A stretch of DNA of 64,000 bases from Pseudevernia furfuracea (lineage: Eukaryota > Ascomycota > Lecanoromycetes > Lecanorales > Parmeliaceae). The position numbers were made by a program, and so were the translations under genes. Shown here one piece after another: positions 20,834 through 31,386 of the stretch. The stretch is taken from assembly GCA_022315425.1 (NCBI GenBank), contig JAIUPT010000040.1:806001-870000 (forward strand), read 5' to 3'. Below the pieces are notes generated by a model. That model was given only the letters and a program-made list of their open reading frames with translations, did no database searches and was not told where the DNA came from. Each line of letters opens with the position of its first letter. The first letter of the stretch is position 1.

Positions 20834-23739
20834 TTAGCAGGCACTACGGGAGGAATACCCTACTTCAGGAACATGGAAGGAATACGGGCAAAGGGGGAAG
20901 AAAGAAAAAGAAAAAGAAAAACCAACACAATACCACAGCCTCCTCACTTTCTCCTTCGCCTCTGGTCCAGCTACATGAGATAGACGCCGAGCCCTAGCCA
21001 TAGCCGCAGACTTCGCCCTCGCCGTCTTCTCCTCCACCCCACCAGCCTCCAACACAACGAGATCTCCCTCCCCCTCGCCATCCGGCCCGCTGTCCTCCTC
21101 ATCACTGCCCTTCTCCTCCGCCTCCCTCGCCTCCTTCTCGGGATCACACACCGGCGCGAGTTCGAAGAACCTCCTCGGCACTTCCCCTTCCAACGGCACC
21201 CAATCCTCCACTCTGGTGCCTTTCTTGAAATGCTTATCGTCGATGTGATTGAACCGCTCATCCCACGCCTCGGTGCCCGTCTTCTCGAGTGGGACGACGG
21301 TCTGGCAGAAACCGCACCAGAAGCCGCATTGGCCATTCCGACCCACGCGGCGTTTCCTACATTGTTCTTTCACGTGCTGCTCGTATTTGGGATCGGCGAG
21401 ATTGTGTGCTTCGTGCAGATGGATCATGAATAGTTCGCGGCGGTAGTAGAGACGGCCGCACTGTTTCGAGGTGGTAGTCTCGATGGTGCCTGGGTGTTTG
21501 CCTCTGGTCGTCATGGACGTGGAGCCGTCGGGAACTTTGGGTTCGGCGCACCTCCAGGCCTCGACTTGGTAGTGCATGGTGTTTTCGTGGCGTTTCCAGT
21601 CGTTTTTACTGCCGAAACGGCGTGGGCAGTTGGTGTAGGTGCAGCCGTACGGACGGGTATGGCGTTTGAGGTGTTTACTGTTCACGTTAGCGTGTCTCCC
21701 CAAACATCTCCAAGCCGAAAGGTTCGGAAACGCGATGCAGAAACGTACGTGAGATCACACTGAGATTTCTTCGTCTTGTGGCAGTATTGACACTCGAGCC
21801 GCTTCTCTGGACCCGTATACTCCCTGCAAGGCGAATCCTGAGGGCTCCGCTTCCGACCCTTGCTGGCGCTCAGTAGGCTCAGAACACTGGTCTTGATAAC
21901 CAACTCCATTTCTTCCTTGCTTTGATAGCCGGCTTTGGTGAGATCCGAAGCTATGGCTTGGGATGCCTCGTCAGCTGTGATTGCCAAAGTCCGCGATTCA
22001 CCAGTCTTTGCCATTTGCGACCCTTGAGCATCAGCCCATGCCGAGCTATCTGGGCAATCTTTCGGGTGATGGACTACCGGCTGCTTTCTTTTGGACGGCG
22101 GCGAGAGCTTTGCAAAAGTTGGTCTTGGGATCGCAGGGCTTCGCTCGGGCGCTGGAGGAACATACTGGTGGTCTGGAGTTACTCCCCCTTGGTACTGGTT
22201 GATGGTTTCGTGATCTAAGTCCATGAGGTCTCCCACGTCCTGCCTGGAAGCACTATAGAAATTGGCCGAGTCGTGAGACGTGGCGCTCGAATACCCATTC
22301 TCTAGTTGATACGGAGTCGAGATACCGTCGACACTAGACGACTTATCGATCTCTTGCAGAGTCACCAAATACGGTATATCATGTTCTGTGGTACCATTCT
22401 CTTCGTAAATGCTTTGCTGGCAGAGCTCTATCGAATTAACAAAACCGCGCCTAGAATCACCTTGAGCCATGGAGCATCCACGTTCCCCGGACCTACGTCA
22501 CTATCAATACCCTTTCACCGAGTCCGTGACTTCGAAGAGATCTACTGACTTGTCCATGAGCTCTTGGACATCCCACTCACTGTGCAAGCGGATTATGTGC
22601 TGTCGAAAGTTGTCCGCACGTGGCCAAATCTTGTTCTTCTTGGCGCAGTGCGGTGCAGCGCACATGTAAGATTTGCCAGTGTAGACTTGGTGAATACTCT
22701 TCTTATGTCTATCCAGGTCATTCTTGGTGGTAAACCCGTCTTTCCTGTTGCAGCCCGATATCTCGCACTTGAATGGTTTCTCATGGCGAAGTTTGTGTTT
22801 GCTGTTCCATGTCAGTCATTGCCATTCGAAGCCGGAATTCAGACTTGACATACTTGTACTCAGACTTGTTCTTGAAAATTTGGGTTGTCTCGCATTCTCT
22901 ACAAACCCACTCACAGTCGTTCTCAGTCTGATGCTCTCCATAGGGTCGCTCAGCAAAGGATAATTGAGCCTCCTGTGAAATTCCTGAGAGTCTCTCAGTG
23001 GGATAGACCAGGTACGACATCTGTTCCTGTGGAATCTCAATGGCGTTCATGGCTCCGGTAAGGCTTTGTTGACTCGAGGCGGGAATATCATTGCTGAAGA
23101 TGGACCGGGTTGCGGGGCTTTTGGTGCAATACGCAGAGTCAGGTGGGTACCTTCCTGAGGCGCTACAGTCGATCTCGGAAGTGGAGTAGGGCCAACCCTG
23201 TGGCCTTGGAACCGGATAGTTCGTTCGTCCCCAGGCGCCGGAATGAGGCCGGCTCATAGGATATTGGAAAGGTCCTCCATTGACAAATTGCTGATTCCAC
23301 GGGTCGGGGTACGAGTTGAGTGATGGATTCGGCTCTGGCTCGTGATGCCCTACGGAGACCAATTGTGCGTCTTGAGTAAGTGGTTCTAGATCATGGATTT
23401 GGCTTGGGTAAGCGGGGCGTGGTAGTCCGGGTCCTTCAAGCCCAGGGCCGGGAAGTAGCAATTGGTTCAGGTCAGCGCTCGAAGAAGAGGCCGTGTGGTT
23501 GTGAGCTTCAGGAGCAGGGTCAACAGTGATGGCGTTTGACGGTACTCCGATGTGCTGTAACTGGTGATATTCATATTGAGATAGGTTTAGTCTTTTTCGG
23601 CGGTTTTGATGATGATGAGACTGTCACGTAGTCTGATCAGCCCATGCTCCACTTTGCCGTTTAGTTGCAGCGGCATGGTGATGAGGGATTTCTATACCTC
23701 CGGCGGATCATCCGACTGCCTCTTCCTGGAAAGGGTCAT
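20834..23739 (-). CDS. C2H2 zinc-finger protein with two finger blocks
   Basis: Five exons (23739-23698, 23620-22854, 22801-22511, 22450-21749, 21677-20834) give 881 residues; all four introns (77, 52, 60 and 71 nt) keep frame. The first exon encodes 14 residues, MTLSRKRQSDDPPE. Block one has CRECETTQIF...HKLRH, CEISGCNRKDG...HKKSIH and CAAPHCAKKNK...HIIRLH. A long Ser/Pro linker follows. Block two has CQYCHKTKKSQCDL...HLKRH, a finger with FGSKNDWKRHENTMH, an atypical CGRLYYRRELFMIHLHEAH and CGFCQTVVP...HIDDKHF. The third intron (22451-22510, GTATTG...CTAG) is the weakest joint: the frame without splicing has three stops there, so two separate genes are the alternative. The final residues, after WYCVG, are low-complexity and the true end could differ. 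Likely a nuclear DNA-binding regulator. Confidence 0.8.
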
Positions 23740-24969
23740 GATGAATGATGAATGATACTCGGCGAAGGGTCAAGGTCAGAGTCAAACGCTACGATGCGAT
23801 CGACATGCCTACTTGCGGTGTTAGCATATGCGCAAATTTGACTAAAACGACAGTGACTAACGGTAAAAGTTGCTGGAATTTGTCGCTATGATTTTTGGGG
23901 GTTGAGTGGTTCGGAGTGCAATTGAGGCAATGCGAATTGCGAACGATCAACGAACAAGCTCTCCAAAAGTTGAGGGCGGATTTGGGGGGGGGGGAGTTGG
24001 GCACTACTACTAGCAATCCAAATATGCTGGCACAGCCTTCTCTAGTGACAATGAGTAGAGCCGTGTCTTTTTCTTACCACGCAGGCCCGCATCGGGATTC
24101 CTGGATTCTCGCTGATTTTTCTCTTGCCTCCAGGAAGCCCCCCTCTCTCCGATTGTCGCGCTAGGGAAAGTCGGAGCAAAAGATCAAATGTCGCACAATG
24201 TCAGCATATTAGCTGTCGACAATTCAGTGGAAGATAAGGATATGCTGTGCTTCTGTGCAACATGGCTAAAAGGATTGTGAGACTGTGAGGCTGGGAGAGA
24301 GTGATGCGCAGCCGGGGAGAGGGTGTGTGTGTGTGTGGTTGCCTTGTTCTGTTCTTCCGGCACAGTACCCCTCCACCCCCTCAATTGGGTGAATCCTCCT
24401 CACCGAGCTGACCCCTTGGTACAAATTACAATGCGATTCGGTTAAGCGCAGCAACCCACATACTGTACATACTTAGCATTTGATTGCCTTGGCCCTTGCC
24501 GCACTCACTCCCACACCAGACACTCCCACACTTCAGTGTTCCGAGCCATGTGTTCCGAGCCATCAATCATCAATCATCAATCATCAATCATCAATCATCA
24601 ATCATCAATCATCAATCAACCAAATTGCCTTTGCTCTACGGACCTATCCTCAAGTCCTGCCATTATTATGTACGGAGTAAAGCTTTCTCGCCACGAAAAA
24701 ATATTATGCTTATATGACATGATGCCGTTCGCATCATATGTACAATAAACCAGTAACATTCTGCAGGCTATGCAATACAAAGACCGGGAAAAAACTAAAA
24801 CTAAACTAAAAAATGCCGCGGTAACGACATGATTGGACTATATAGTATATACAGCTGCAATTTGCACCTATATCTATCCACACAACCATCATCTATCAAA
24901 CTCGTACATTGCACCATCATGAATCTTCGTAGAATAGCCACGCCCACGGATAATAGAAGGAATTAAATA
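23740..24969. other. Intergenic between two tandem minus-strand C2H2 genes
   Basis: No supported gene. It should hold the promoter of the 881-residue C2H2 gene and the 3' flank of the larger one. It contains a perfect 7-bp tandem repeat (24562-24617) and, just before it, a doubled GTGTTCCGAGCCAT-like sequence. Confidence 0.5.
24562..24617. repeat. ATCAATC tandem repeat, eight perfect copies
   Basis: Eight uninterrupted copies of a 7-bp unit. There are no spacers, so this is a microsatellite and not a CRISPR-like array. Confidence 0.9.
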
Positions 24970-27900
24970 TCAATGCTGATTATAGGGATAACCTTGCTGC
25001 GGCTGATGCTGCTGCTGATGCTGCTGATGTGGTTGATTGTACAAAGATGTATTCTGGCCCCCTTGCGGATAGCCCTGCATATGCCCCATCGGATCGTATG
25101 TCATTGGCAATCCGCCGCTGATCGAGCTTTGGTGTGTAGTGTAGGACGGTGCCGGGGCACTCATGTTCTGCTGTTGTTGCGAGTAAGAGCTCGGTGGAGA
25201 TGTTTGTTGCTGATATGGAGGCTGTGGAGATGTTTGTTGCTGATATGGAGGCTGCGGAGATGTCTGCTGCTGGTACGACGCCGGCGGAGGTGAGTGTTGT
25301 GTGAACGGGGGTGGTGGAGACGTCTGCAGTTGCGGGTACGAGCTGGATGTCGCACTGCCGAATTGATAAGCGTTGCCTTCAATCGGACTGAATGTCTGCT
25401 GTTGCTGAGGGACGTATTGAAACCCGTCGCCGTTGTCGTAAGGCATCGCACGTGGCTGGGAGGTAGGTGGCTTGAGACCGCCATGTATGTTCTCGGGGCT
25501 TTGGGTAGGGGCTTGCGCCTGCTGAGGATGGGTAAAGCCCCTGTTGCTTGCATTGACTGGGTTGAACTGAGGCGCTGGCGATGCACCGAAGGAGCTACTG
25601 TAGTCAGACATTGGAGTCTGCGAGTGGGACAGAGGAGTATGCGAGTGCGGCATGGGAAAAGGGCCTCCACTTGCACTTCCACGATGCTGCTGGGCGTAAC
25701 TCGCGGCCAGGTGTTGTGCATGTCCTGGTGGAGGATACGTATTCGGAGAGACTCGCTGCTGGTAGTTCATGGTCTGCGGCTCCGTTGCTCCCGCGAAGTA
25801 GTTGTTCTGAGGTGTCATCGCAGTAAAACCAGTAGGCAATTCACCCACGCTGCCCACAGGCATACCAAATGGAGAAATGGAAGAGGAGCTGGTGTGGGTA
25901 AACGGACTCTGCGCAGTTGGCGAGATGCTATTCTGCTGAGAGATGATACGCTGTTCAATGGGGCTAATCATGGTCTCAGACGTGACCTCTTTTTGCCTCA
26001 CAACCCCAAGGACGGGCATGCTGATCTGTTCCATGTGCTTGGCGAGGTGGACGGTAAGCTTTTTCCAGCTGTTGCAAATATTGCCACAGAATTTGCAAGC
26101 TTCGTCTTTCGGGTTCTTTGGCGTCTCATGCCTGCATTCCTCAACAAGCTTCCATACTTGGTCAATCTCGTCGTTGGAGTCCTCCTCATCTCCGTGCTTG
26201 ACGCGAGCCTTCTGGCTTGACGGACCTCGTACGGCAGGCTTGCCGTTCTTAGTCGTCTTCACCTTAGGCTCAGGAAGCTTATGCTCTCGGACCAGATGCT
26301 GGACGAAATTGTCTTTGCGATAGCATTTGTGAGAGCAATCGTTCATGTTGCACATCCACCACTCCAACTGGCGATGCCTTTCGTTCTCATGCCTGACCCA
26401 ATCGGCTTTGCGCTTAAAGGACTTTGGCTCGGCACAGGTGGCGAAGGTACAGGTGAAGGGCTGGACATCTTCATGGACGTGTTTTGACCAGTCCGACGGC
26501 TTGTGGAACTTCTTGACCTTGAAGCATAGCGAGCATTCGAACTCCGCGGGGAGGCGTTTGACAGGGGGCATGGGAACCCCTGGAGGAAACTGTGCAGGGG
26601 TAACAATCCCTTCGGCCAAGGCATTCACTTCCTCGTCAGACTGTCCCAGGCCGGCAACCGAGAAACCGGTGTGAGTGACATCAGGCTCTCTGACGCTTGA
26701 CTTGGATGGCAGATAGGTGGGCTCACCTCCCAACTCGAGGCAATTTTTACCGGATTGGCACTTACCCATGCTTAGCGCCTGCGCATGCTTGATCTTGAAG
26801 TCCATGAGCTTCTTGAACCGTCGTAATTGCTCTTGCGCGATGCGGTCAAACATAAATGGAGGTAATCGTGGATTTAGTTGCCGTATGTTGGACTTGAAGC
26901 CGTCGAGTGTGGGAACGATCGTATCTGGTCGAATAGACAGGTCCATTGTGACACCAGCGTCTTCAGCTCCGTCCTCCTCATCTTCGTCCTCAGCATCTTG
27001 AAAGCTATTGTATGGCTCCTCCATTTTGACAGGCGCTGCAAGCGATGGTAGCGGAGGCCCTCCTTGCTTGTTCCAAAGTTCAGCTAGACCAAGATCCGTA
27101 CTTGATGAGGAAGGTCTCTGAAGACCCAGGCCATTCATATCAGTGCGGCTCTTGCGTCGCTTCAGTTGGTTCTTCGGCGTCGGCCACCCAGTAGGAGAAG
27201 ATGTCGCCGTTGCGCTGACAGAACCGCCAGCGCCAAGAGCGCCAGCTTGGAAGGCCATTGCGGCCACGGCACTCCCAGTGTTGATCCTTGGCGACTTGGG
27301 CCTTTTGCCTAGACTCGTCATTCTTTGAAGTCCTTTTGGTGTCTGTGGAATCCCGAGGCTATCTTTGCGGCTTCCAGAACTGTCATTTCTTGAATGTTCT
27401 AGCGGTGACGGACGAGCGGCTTGCTGATTCGATGTGTCACTTTCCTCGCGCTTCAACATACTTGCTCTCTTGGGTACGAGCTTCGCAGCTGCTTGCTGGA
27501 GAAAGCTACTGCTTCTCTCACGCTTCCCTTTGATCTTTTCGGCAAGTTTCTCATTGAAAGTGAATTGGCGAAATAAACCCTCAAGGTCTGACTCGCTAAG
27601 GCGACGTGTGCCCCAGGTAGCAACACGAGATAGCGTCTCGATATCTCCAGCTCGCTCTTGAAATCTCGCGATGGCAGCGTTAGCGGTCTCTGGCTGCATC
27701 TTAACTCCAGGATCGGAGCTATCGTAGAGCGGGTCTTGCCATAACTTCGCACGGTAGAGCGGTGGTTGGTTGGGCAGCTCATCGTATACTCCAGGTTTGG
27801 CCTCTCCAGGGATGTCATTGAGAGGCTCGCCTAATGCTGTGGTTGGTGGAGGTGAGTCGTCGATACTTGCTGCCTCCTCCTCATCCTCATCCTCGTCGCC

Positions 27901-29274
27901 GCTTTCTTCATTTATCAGTACTCCTGGGCCAGGTATATGCGCGTCTGCAACAGAAGCTTTAAAGCTCTCCAGGTTGGCATGTGACAGACTTTGAGCTCCC
28001 GTGCTCCTCGCCCTTTGCCGCTTGTTCGTCGCTGATGGCCTCCGTGGGGCAGCATCATGCGCATCCTCGCTACCGGGTTCGCTACCGGCGAGCCATTCCG
28101 CCACATCTGCGTTTTTCATTACTATCTGCGCGTTCTCCTCTTGGTCCCTGAGATTAGGTAATTCTATATTGCTGACTTGAAACCTCGATTCGGGATCCAG
28201 GCCTGATCGGCCACCAAATGACGCGCCCCTACTGCGCATTTCGTCGTCGTCCTCTTCGTAGTCATCCTGATCATTTTGTACAGCAAGGTGTGATGAGGCG
28301 CTTCCTGCGCGACTTCGTTTGCTTCCGGTCTGACCTAGCAGCACCGCTCCCCGAGCTGGGGAGTCTCCTCGGGTATAGCTCTCGATGCGTACAACAGGAC
28401 TTGGTGCGCGCATGATATGTGGCACAGCAGCGGAAAGGTCGGGGCTTGTGCCCTTCGAGCTTTCTGTCAGGGTCGGCGTTGTTTGTTGCACTGCGCTCAT
28501 CGGTTGAACCTGATTCACGTTCCCTTGCTGCACGTCATTGATTGAATACCCCGGAGGCATCGTTTCTGGAAACAGCTCGTGCTTGGCATACCCTCCCTCC
28601 ATCCCTGGAGGGCTGGCGGTGGCCTGTCTTGATCCAGGAGCGTCGGAATTCGTCAAAACGGGGCTCATAAGATGTGAGGAGAGAGTAGCAGCTCCAAGGG
28701 ATGTGCGTGTGTAATTAGAATTGTATGGGCTGTCGATATCGGCACTGTCCTGTGGCAGGTGATTGCTCTGAGAGGAGGCCGGATCATTCAATTGGGCGTC
28801 TTGGTTTGGGTCCTCCAGCAGGCCAAAGTCGTCTTCTAAGTAGAAGCCGCTGCCGAAGTCTGGAGTTGTAGTATGCTCGCTCGACTCGCTGTATCCATTG
28901 TCCGACACATATGCACTGGGGCTTAGGAAAGCGTGAGTAGCATTTGGGTTCTCGGGTTCGAGTTCGGGATGAGGAGAATGCGACGAGTGGAAGCTGTTGG
29001 AGGGAAGGGCATGTGATGGTAGTTGCAGGTGGTTGTAGTTGTGGGGAGGGGTTTTGGAATGCCGAGGGCCGCCGTCGTCGGCGGTGGAGGTATGAGGGGG
29101 TGGTGATGTAGCCTGGTATGAATAGTGAATTGGGGAATGATCGCCGTCTATTTGCACAAGCTGTTCCTCGCTTGGGGAAGATGGGAAGAATGGGTCGTAG
29201 TAGGTTTGTTCGTTGAATCCGACAGGATGGGACCGTTGACCAGCGGTTGGAGGCGTTGAATGGGTGGTAGACAT
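24970..29274 (-). CDS. Large Gln/Pro/Ser-rich C2H2 zinc-finger protein
   Basis: A single exon encodes 1,434 residues from the first real ATG at 29274 (MSTTHSTPP); the frame runs 12 codons further up to a TTG. The first 900 residues are mostly disordered, with acidic runs, a KRKR-type basic cluster and SLGKRPKSPR. The DNA-binding part is near residues 911-1085: CSLCFKVKKFHKPSDWSKHVH, then CTFATCAEPKSFKRKADWVRHENERH, then CNMNDCSHKCYRKDNFVQHLVREH, and after a basic/acidic linker CKFCGNICNSWKKLTVHLAKH. The C-terminal 350 residues are rich in Pro, Gln and Ser, with tandem YQQQTSPQPP units, typical of an activation or condensation-prone region. The fingers match those of the neighbouring C2H2 gene in layout, so the two may be old paralogues. 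Its targets are unknown. Confidence 0.88.
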   Translation of the reverse strand: MSTTHSTPPTAGQRSHPVGFNEQTYYDPFFPSSPSEEQLVQIDGDHSPIHYSYQATSPPPHTSTADDGGPRHSKTPPHNYNHLQLPSHALPSNSFHSSHSPHPELEPENPNATHAFLSPSAYVSDNGYSESSEHTTTPDFGSGFYLEDDFGLLEDPNQDAQLNDPASSQSNHLPQDSADIDSPYNSNYTRTSLGAATLSSHLMSPVLTNSDAPGSRQATASPPGMEGGYAKHELFPETMPPGYSINDVQQGNVNQVQPMSAVQQTTPTLTESSKGTSPDLSAAVPHIMRAPSPVVRIESYTRGDSPARGAVLLGQTGSKRSRAGSASSHLAVQNDQDDYEEDDDEMRSRGASFGGRSGLDPESRFQVSNIELPNLRDQEENAQIVMKNADVAEWLAGSEPGSEDAHDAAPRRPSATNKRQRARSTGAQSLSHANLESFKASVADAHIPGPGVLINEESGDEDEDEEEAASIDDSPPPTTALGEPLNDIPGEAKPGVYDELPNQPPLYRAKLWQDPLYDSSDPGVKMQPETANAAIARFQERAGDIETLSRVATWGTRRLSESDLEGLFRQFTFNEKLAEKIKGKRERSSSFLQQAAAKLVPKRASMLKREESDTSNQQAARPSPLEHSRNDSSGSRKDSLGIPQTPKGLQRMTSLGKRPKSPRINTGSAVAAMAFQAGALGAGGSVSATATSSPTGWPTPKNQLKRRKSRTDMNGLGLQRPSSSSTDLGLAELWNKQGGPPLPSLAAPVKMEEPYNSFQDAEDEDEEDGAEDAGVTMDLSIRPDTIVPTLDGFKSNIRQLNPRLPPFMFDRIAQEQLRRFKKLMDFKIKHAQALSMGKCQSGKNCLELGGEPTYLPSKSSVREPDVTHTGFSVAGLGQSDEEVNALAEGIVTPAQFPPGVPMPPVKRLPAEFECSLCFKVKKFHKPSDWSKHVHEDVQPFTCTFATCAEPKSFKRKADWVRHENERHRQLEWWMCNMNDCSHKCYRKDNFVQHLVREHKLPEPKVKTTKNGKPAVRGPSSQKARVKHGDEEDSNDEIDQVWKLVEECRHETPKNPKDEACKFCGNICNSWKKLTVHLAKHMEQISMPVLGVVRQKEVTSETMISPIEQRIISQQNSISPTAQSPFTHTSSSSISPFGMPVGSVGELPTGFTAMTPQNNYFAGATEPQTMNYQQRVSPNTYPPPGHAQHLAASYAQQHRGSASGGPFPMPHSHTPLSHSQTPMSDYSSSFGASPAPQFNPVNASNRGFTHPQQAQAPTQSPENIHGGLKPPTSQPRAMPYDNGDGFQYVPQQQQTFSPIEGNAYQFGSATSSSYPQLQTSPPPPFTQHSPPPASYQQQTSPQPPYQQQTSPQPPYQQQTSPPSSYSQQQQNMSAPAPSYTTHQSSISGGLPMTYDPMGHMQGYPQGGQNTSLYNQPHQQHQQQHQPQQGYPYNQH
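25196..25290 (-). repeat. 30-bp coding repeat (YQQQTSPQPP), three copies
   Basis: Three tandem 30-bp units in the C-terminal Gln/Pro region of the large C2H2 protein; the first two are nearly identical in DNA and the third ends PPSS. This points to recent expansion by slippage. Confidence 0.85.
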
Positions 29275-31386
29275 CTTGCTTAACGGGAGATTAATATGGG
29301 TCTTATCCAATCTTTATTTCGATAGGCTTTTCACCAGAAGCTTGACCCTCTGGACCTATCGCCGCCACCAAAGTGTAGAGGCCCCAGGGTCACAAAAATT
29401 GAGATTGGGAAAACGAGATCAGCATGAGGATCCGTATAGGAAGTGTCAAAAGGCTGATCTTTGGCCCATTACTGCAAAAGGCCGCATTGGCATCGAGGTA
29501 GGTTGGGGGTAGATCGCTGTATGAGGCTCTATTGGAGACGAGGCTGATCGGAAAAAGTTGGTGGAAAAATATGCAGAATAATGGAGTCTGATTGCTTCTA
29601 GAAAGTTGAACGGCTGCTTGTATGTAGAGGCCAGCAAGAATAATGGCAGTAAAGATGAGGTAAAGTGTCAGGCTTCAGGTACGGGGGGGGTCTTTGGTGG
29701 GGTCTAGGCTAAAGACGTTCCAACGCGGCACCCTGGTCAATGATGAACGAGTATGATACAGGACGAATATTAATGGTATGAAGGATGGCGCTTGTCTGAA
29801 GGGAAGAAATTCCCGAGATCCTGGGCAATAATAATTAATATTGAGAGAGCTTGGTTTTGATTGAGCGAGGCAAGGGTGGTGAAGAAGGGACGTACATTAT
29901 TGAATCTGCTCGTGGTTGATGAGGTTGAGAGTGTGTATACTCCCTCCCGACCCCGTACCACTCAGGATAAATTGCTCGCATGCTGACCGTGGGAGTTGGG
30001 ACCAAACCAGGCTGAGGCTGCTGCTAAGCCTGCTAACCTTAGGGCGCATCGGCAAGGCTCAGCGTCTAAGGTCCCCCCTAAACTGAATCAGGGATAGTCT
30101 GTGCTCGCGTAAAAGCATGGACCACTTCCAGGGCAGACTTCTGGAATCAGCCCTAGAAGAAAATGCAATCCTTCGTTCATGCCTAGAGTACCTAGGTATT
30201 ATTGGATCATCATCCACCATCATACCGTCACTTCATCTAGAACAACTTCATACTCCAACCGTCCACTACTCCATCCGTATTAACAATATGTTATGGACGC
30301 AACGTGCATGTCGGCTCTTTTGTTACCTCGCACTTCATTTCCACATACAAAGCACAGCCACTTTGCTACCAGTATCATGTTATCAGCAATGTTTCAGGAC
30401 TATGAGCTAATATTAGGCCAAGAGATCGCCATTCTTTAAACCAAATCTTCACTGCGAGCCTCTGCCTGGGTGCCAAGTGATATCCGTTACCACTCATCAA
30501 TAATAATATGGCATTCAAAAGGCGGAAAAAACCCTCCATCCATCCTGATTCCCGATCCCTCGAATAATACTCAATGTACTCTTGGCCCAGGCCGTGAATG
30601 GCGACTCTTGAGCATGCCTGACTCGGCTCGCTTGACATTTCTCTATTTTTGATATCTCAACGAATGAACGGGTGCTCAGGATAGAAGGCAAACTGGGGAA
30701 CCTTGAGCTGTAGTCACATACCGTCTGATATCCTGGGATTTAGTGATTCCTCGTTCCCGTCCTCTTCCTTCCCTTGAGCCGCGAGATCTGGTATCTTTGG
30801 CTTCATCCAGGGCTGGGACGTCAATACATTTGCTGACATTATATGGTCAGTGCCGGTAAGATGCTCTCCTCTCTCTTGCTCGGATGTGATATTGTTCTCG
30901 CGGTCTTGACGCTCGGCTTAGCCGAAGCTTCCTATGGATGACGGCCCAGCCAATTTGCTCGGAATGGCATCGAGTATCTTCAATGCTACTTTTGGGATGG
31001 CAAGATACGGAGCTCTACTCTCAGCTTAAGGCAAAACAAACTGTGAGGTTGCCTTGCCTTGTCGTCAAATTTATAGCTCCTTGCAGCTCGGACTGCCCAA
31101 TAACCTGCCCGATAACTGTGTCTGTGTACATCCGGACTAGGCTTTGGTGGAATGTGACTGTTACATTTCAGCTGTCACATGGTAGAACATGGGTGCGGTC
31201 GATATGCTATGGTCATCCATGGGTACGAGTGCATCTCCTGGTGAAGATCAATCATCTGCGATTGGGACATCCCGTTGTCGAATCTGACGTGCCAGAATGC
31301 GTCCCTCTGCTTTGCGGATCCGTAGTAATCGCTGACGACTCAGTCGGCTTCTGCGTTTTGTTGTCAATGTGACTAGGCCAATAAAT
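29275..31386. other. Intergenic, no supported gene
   Basis: About 2.1 kb between two minus-strand genes. It should contain the promoter and leader of the large C2H2 gene. Only short frames without domains are present, including a plus-strand one at 30938-31372. I see no RNA gene. Confidence 0.45.

Noticed and set aside
24562..24617. CRISPR-like repeat array
   Set aside because: The units are contiguous 7-mers with no spacers, in a eukaryotic genome; it is a microsatellite.
25294..26220. 308-residue plus-strand frame
   Set aside because: It is antisense to the large C2H2 gene, has no domain and starts and ends inside it.
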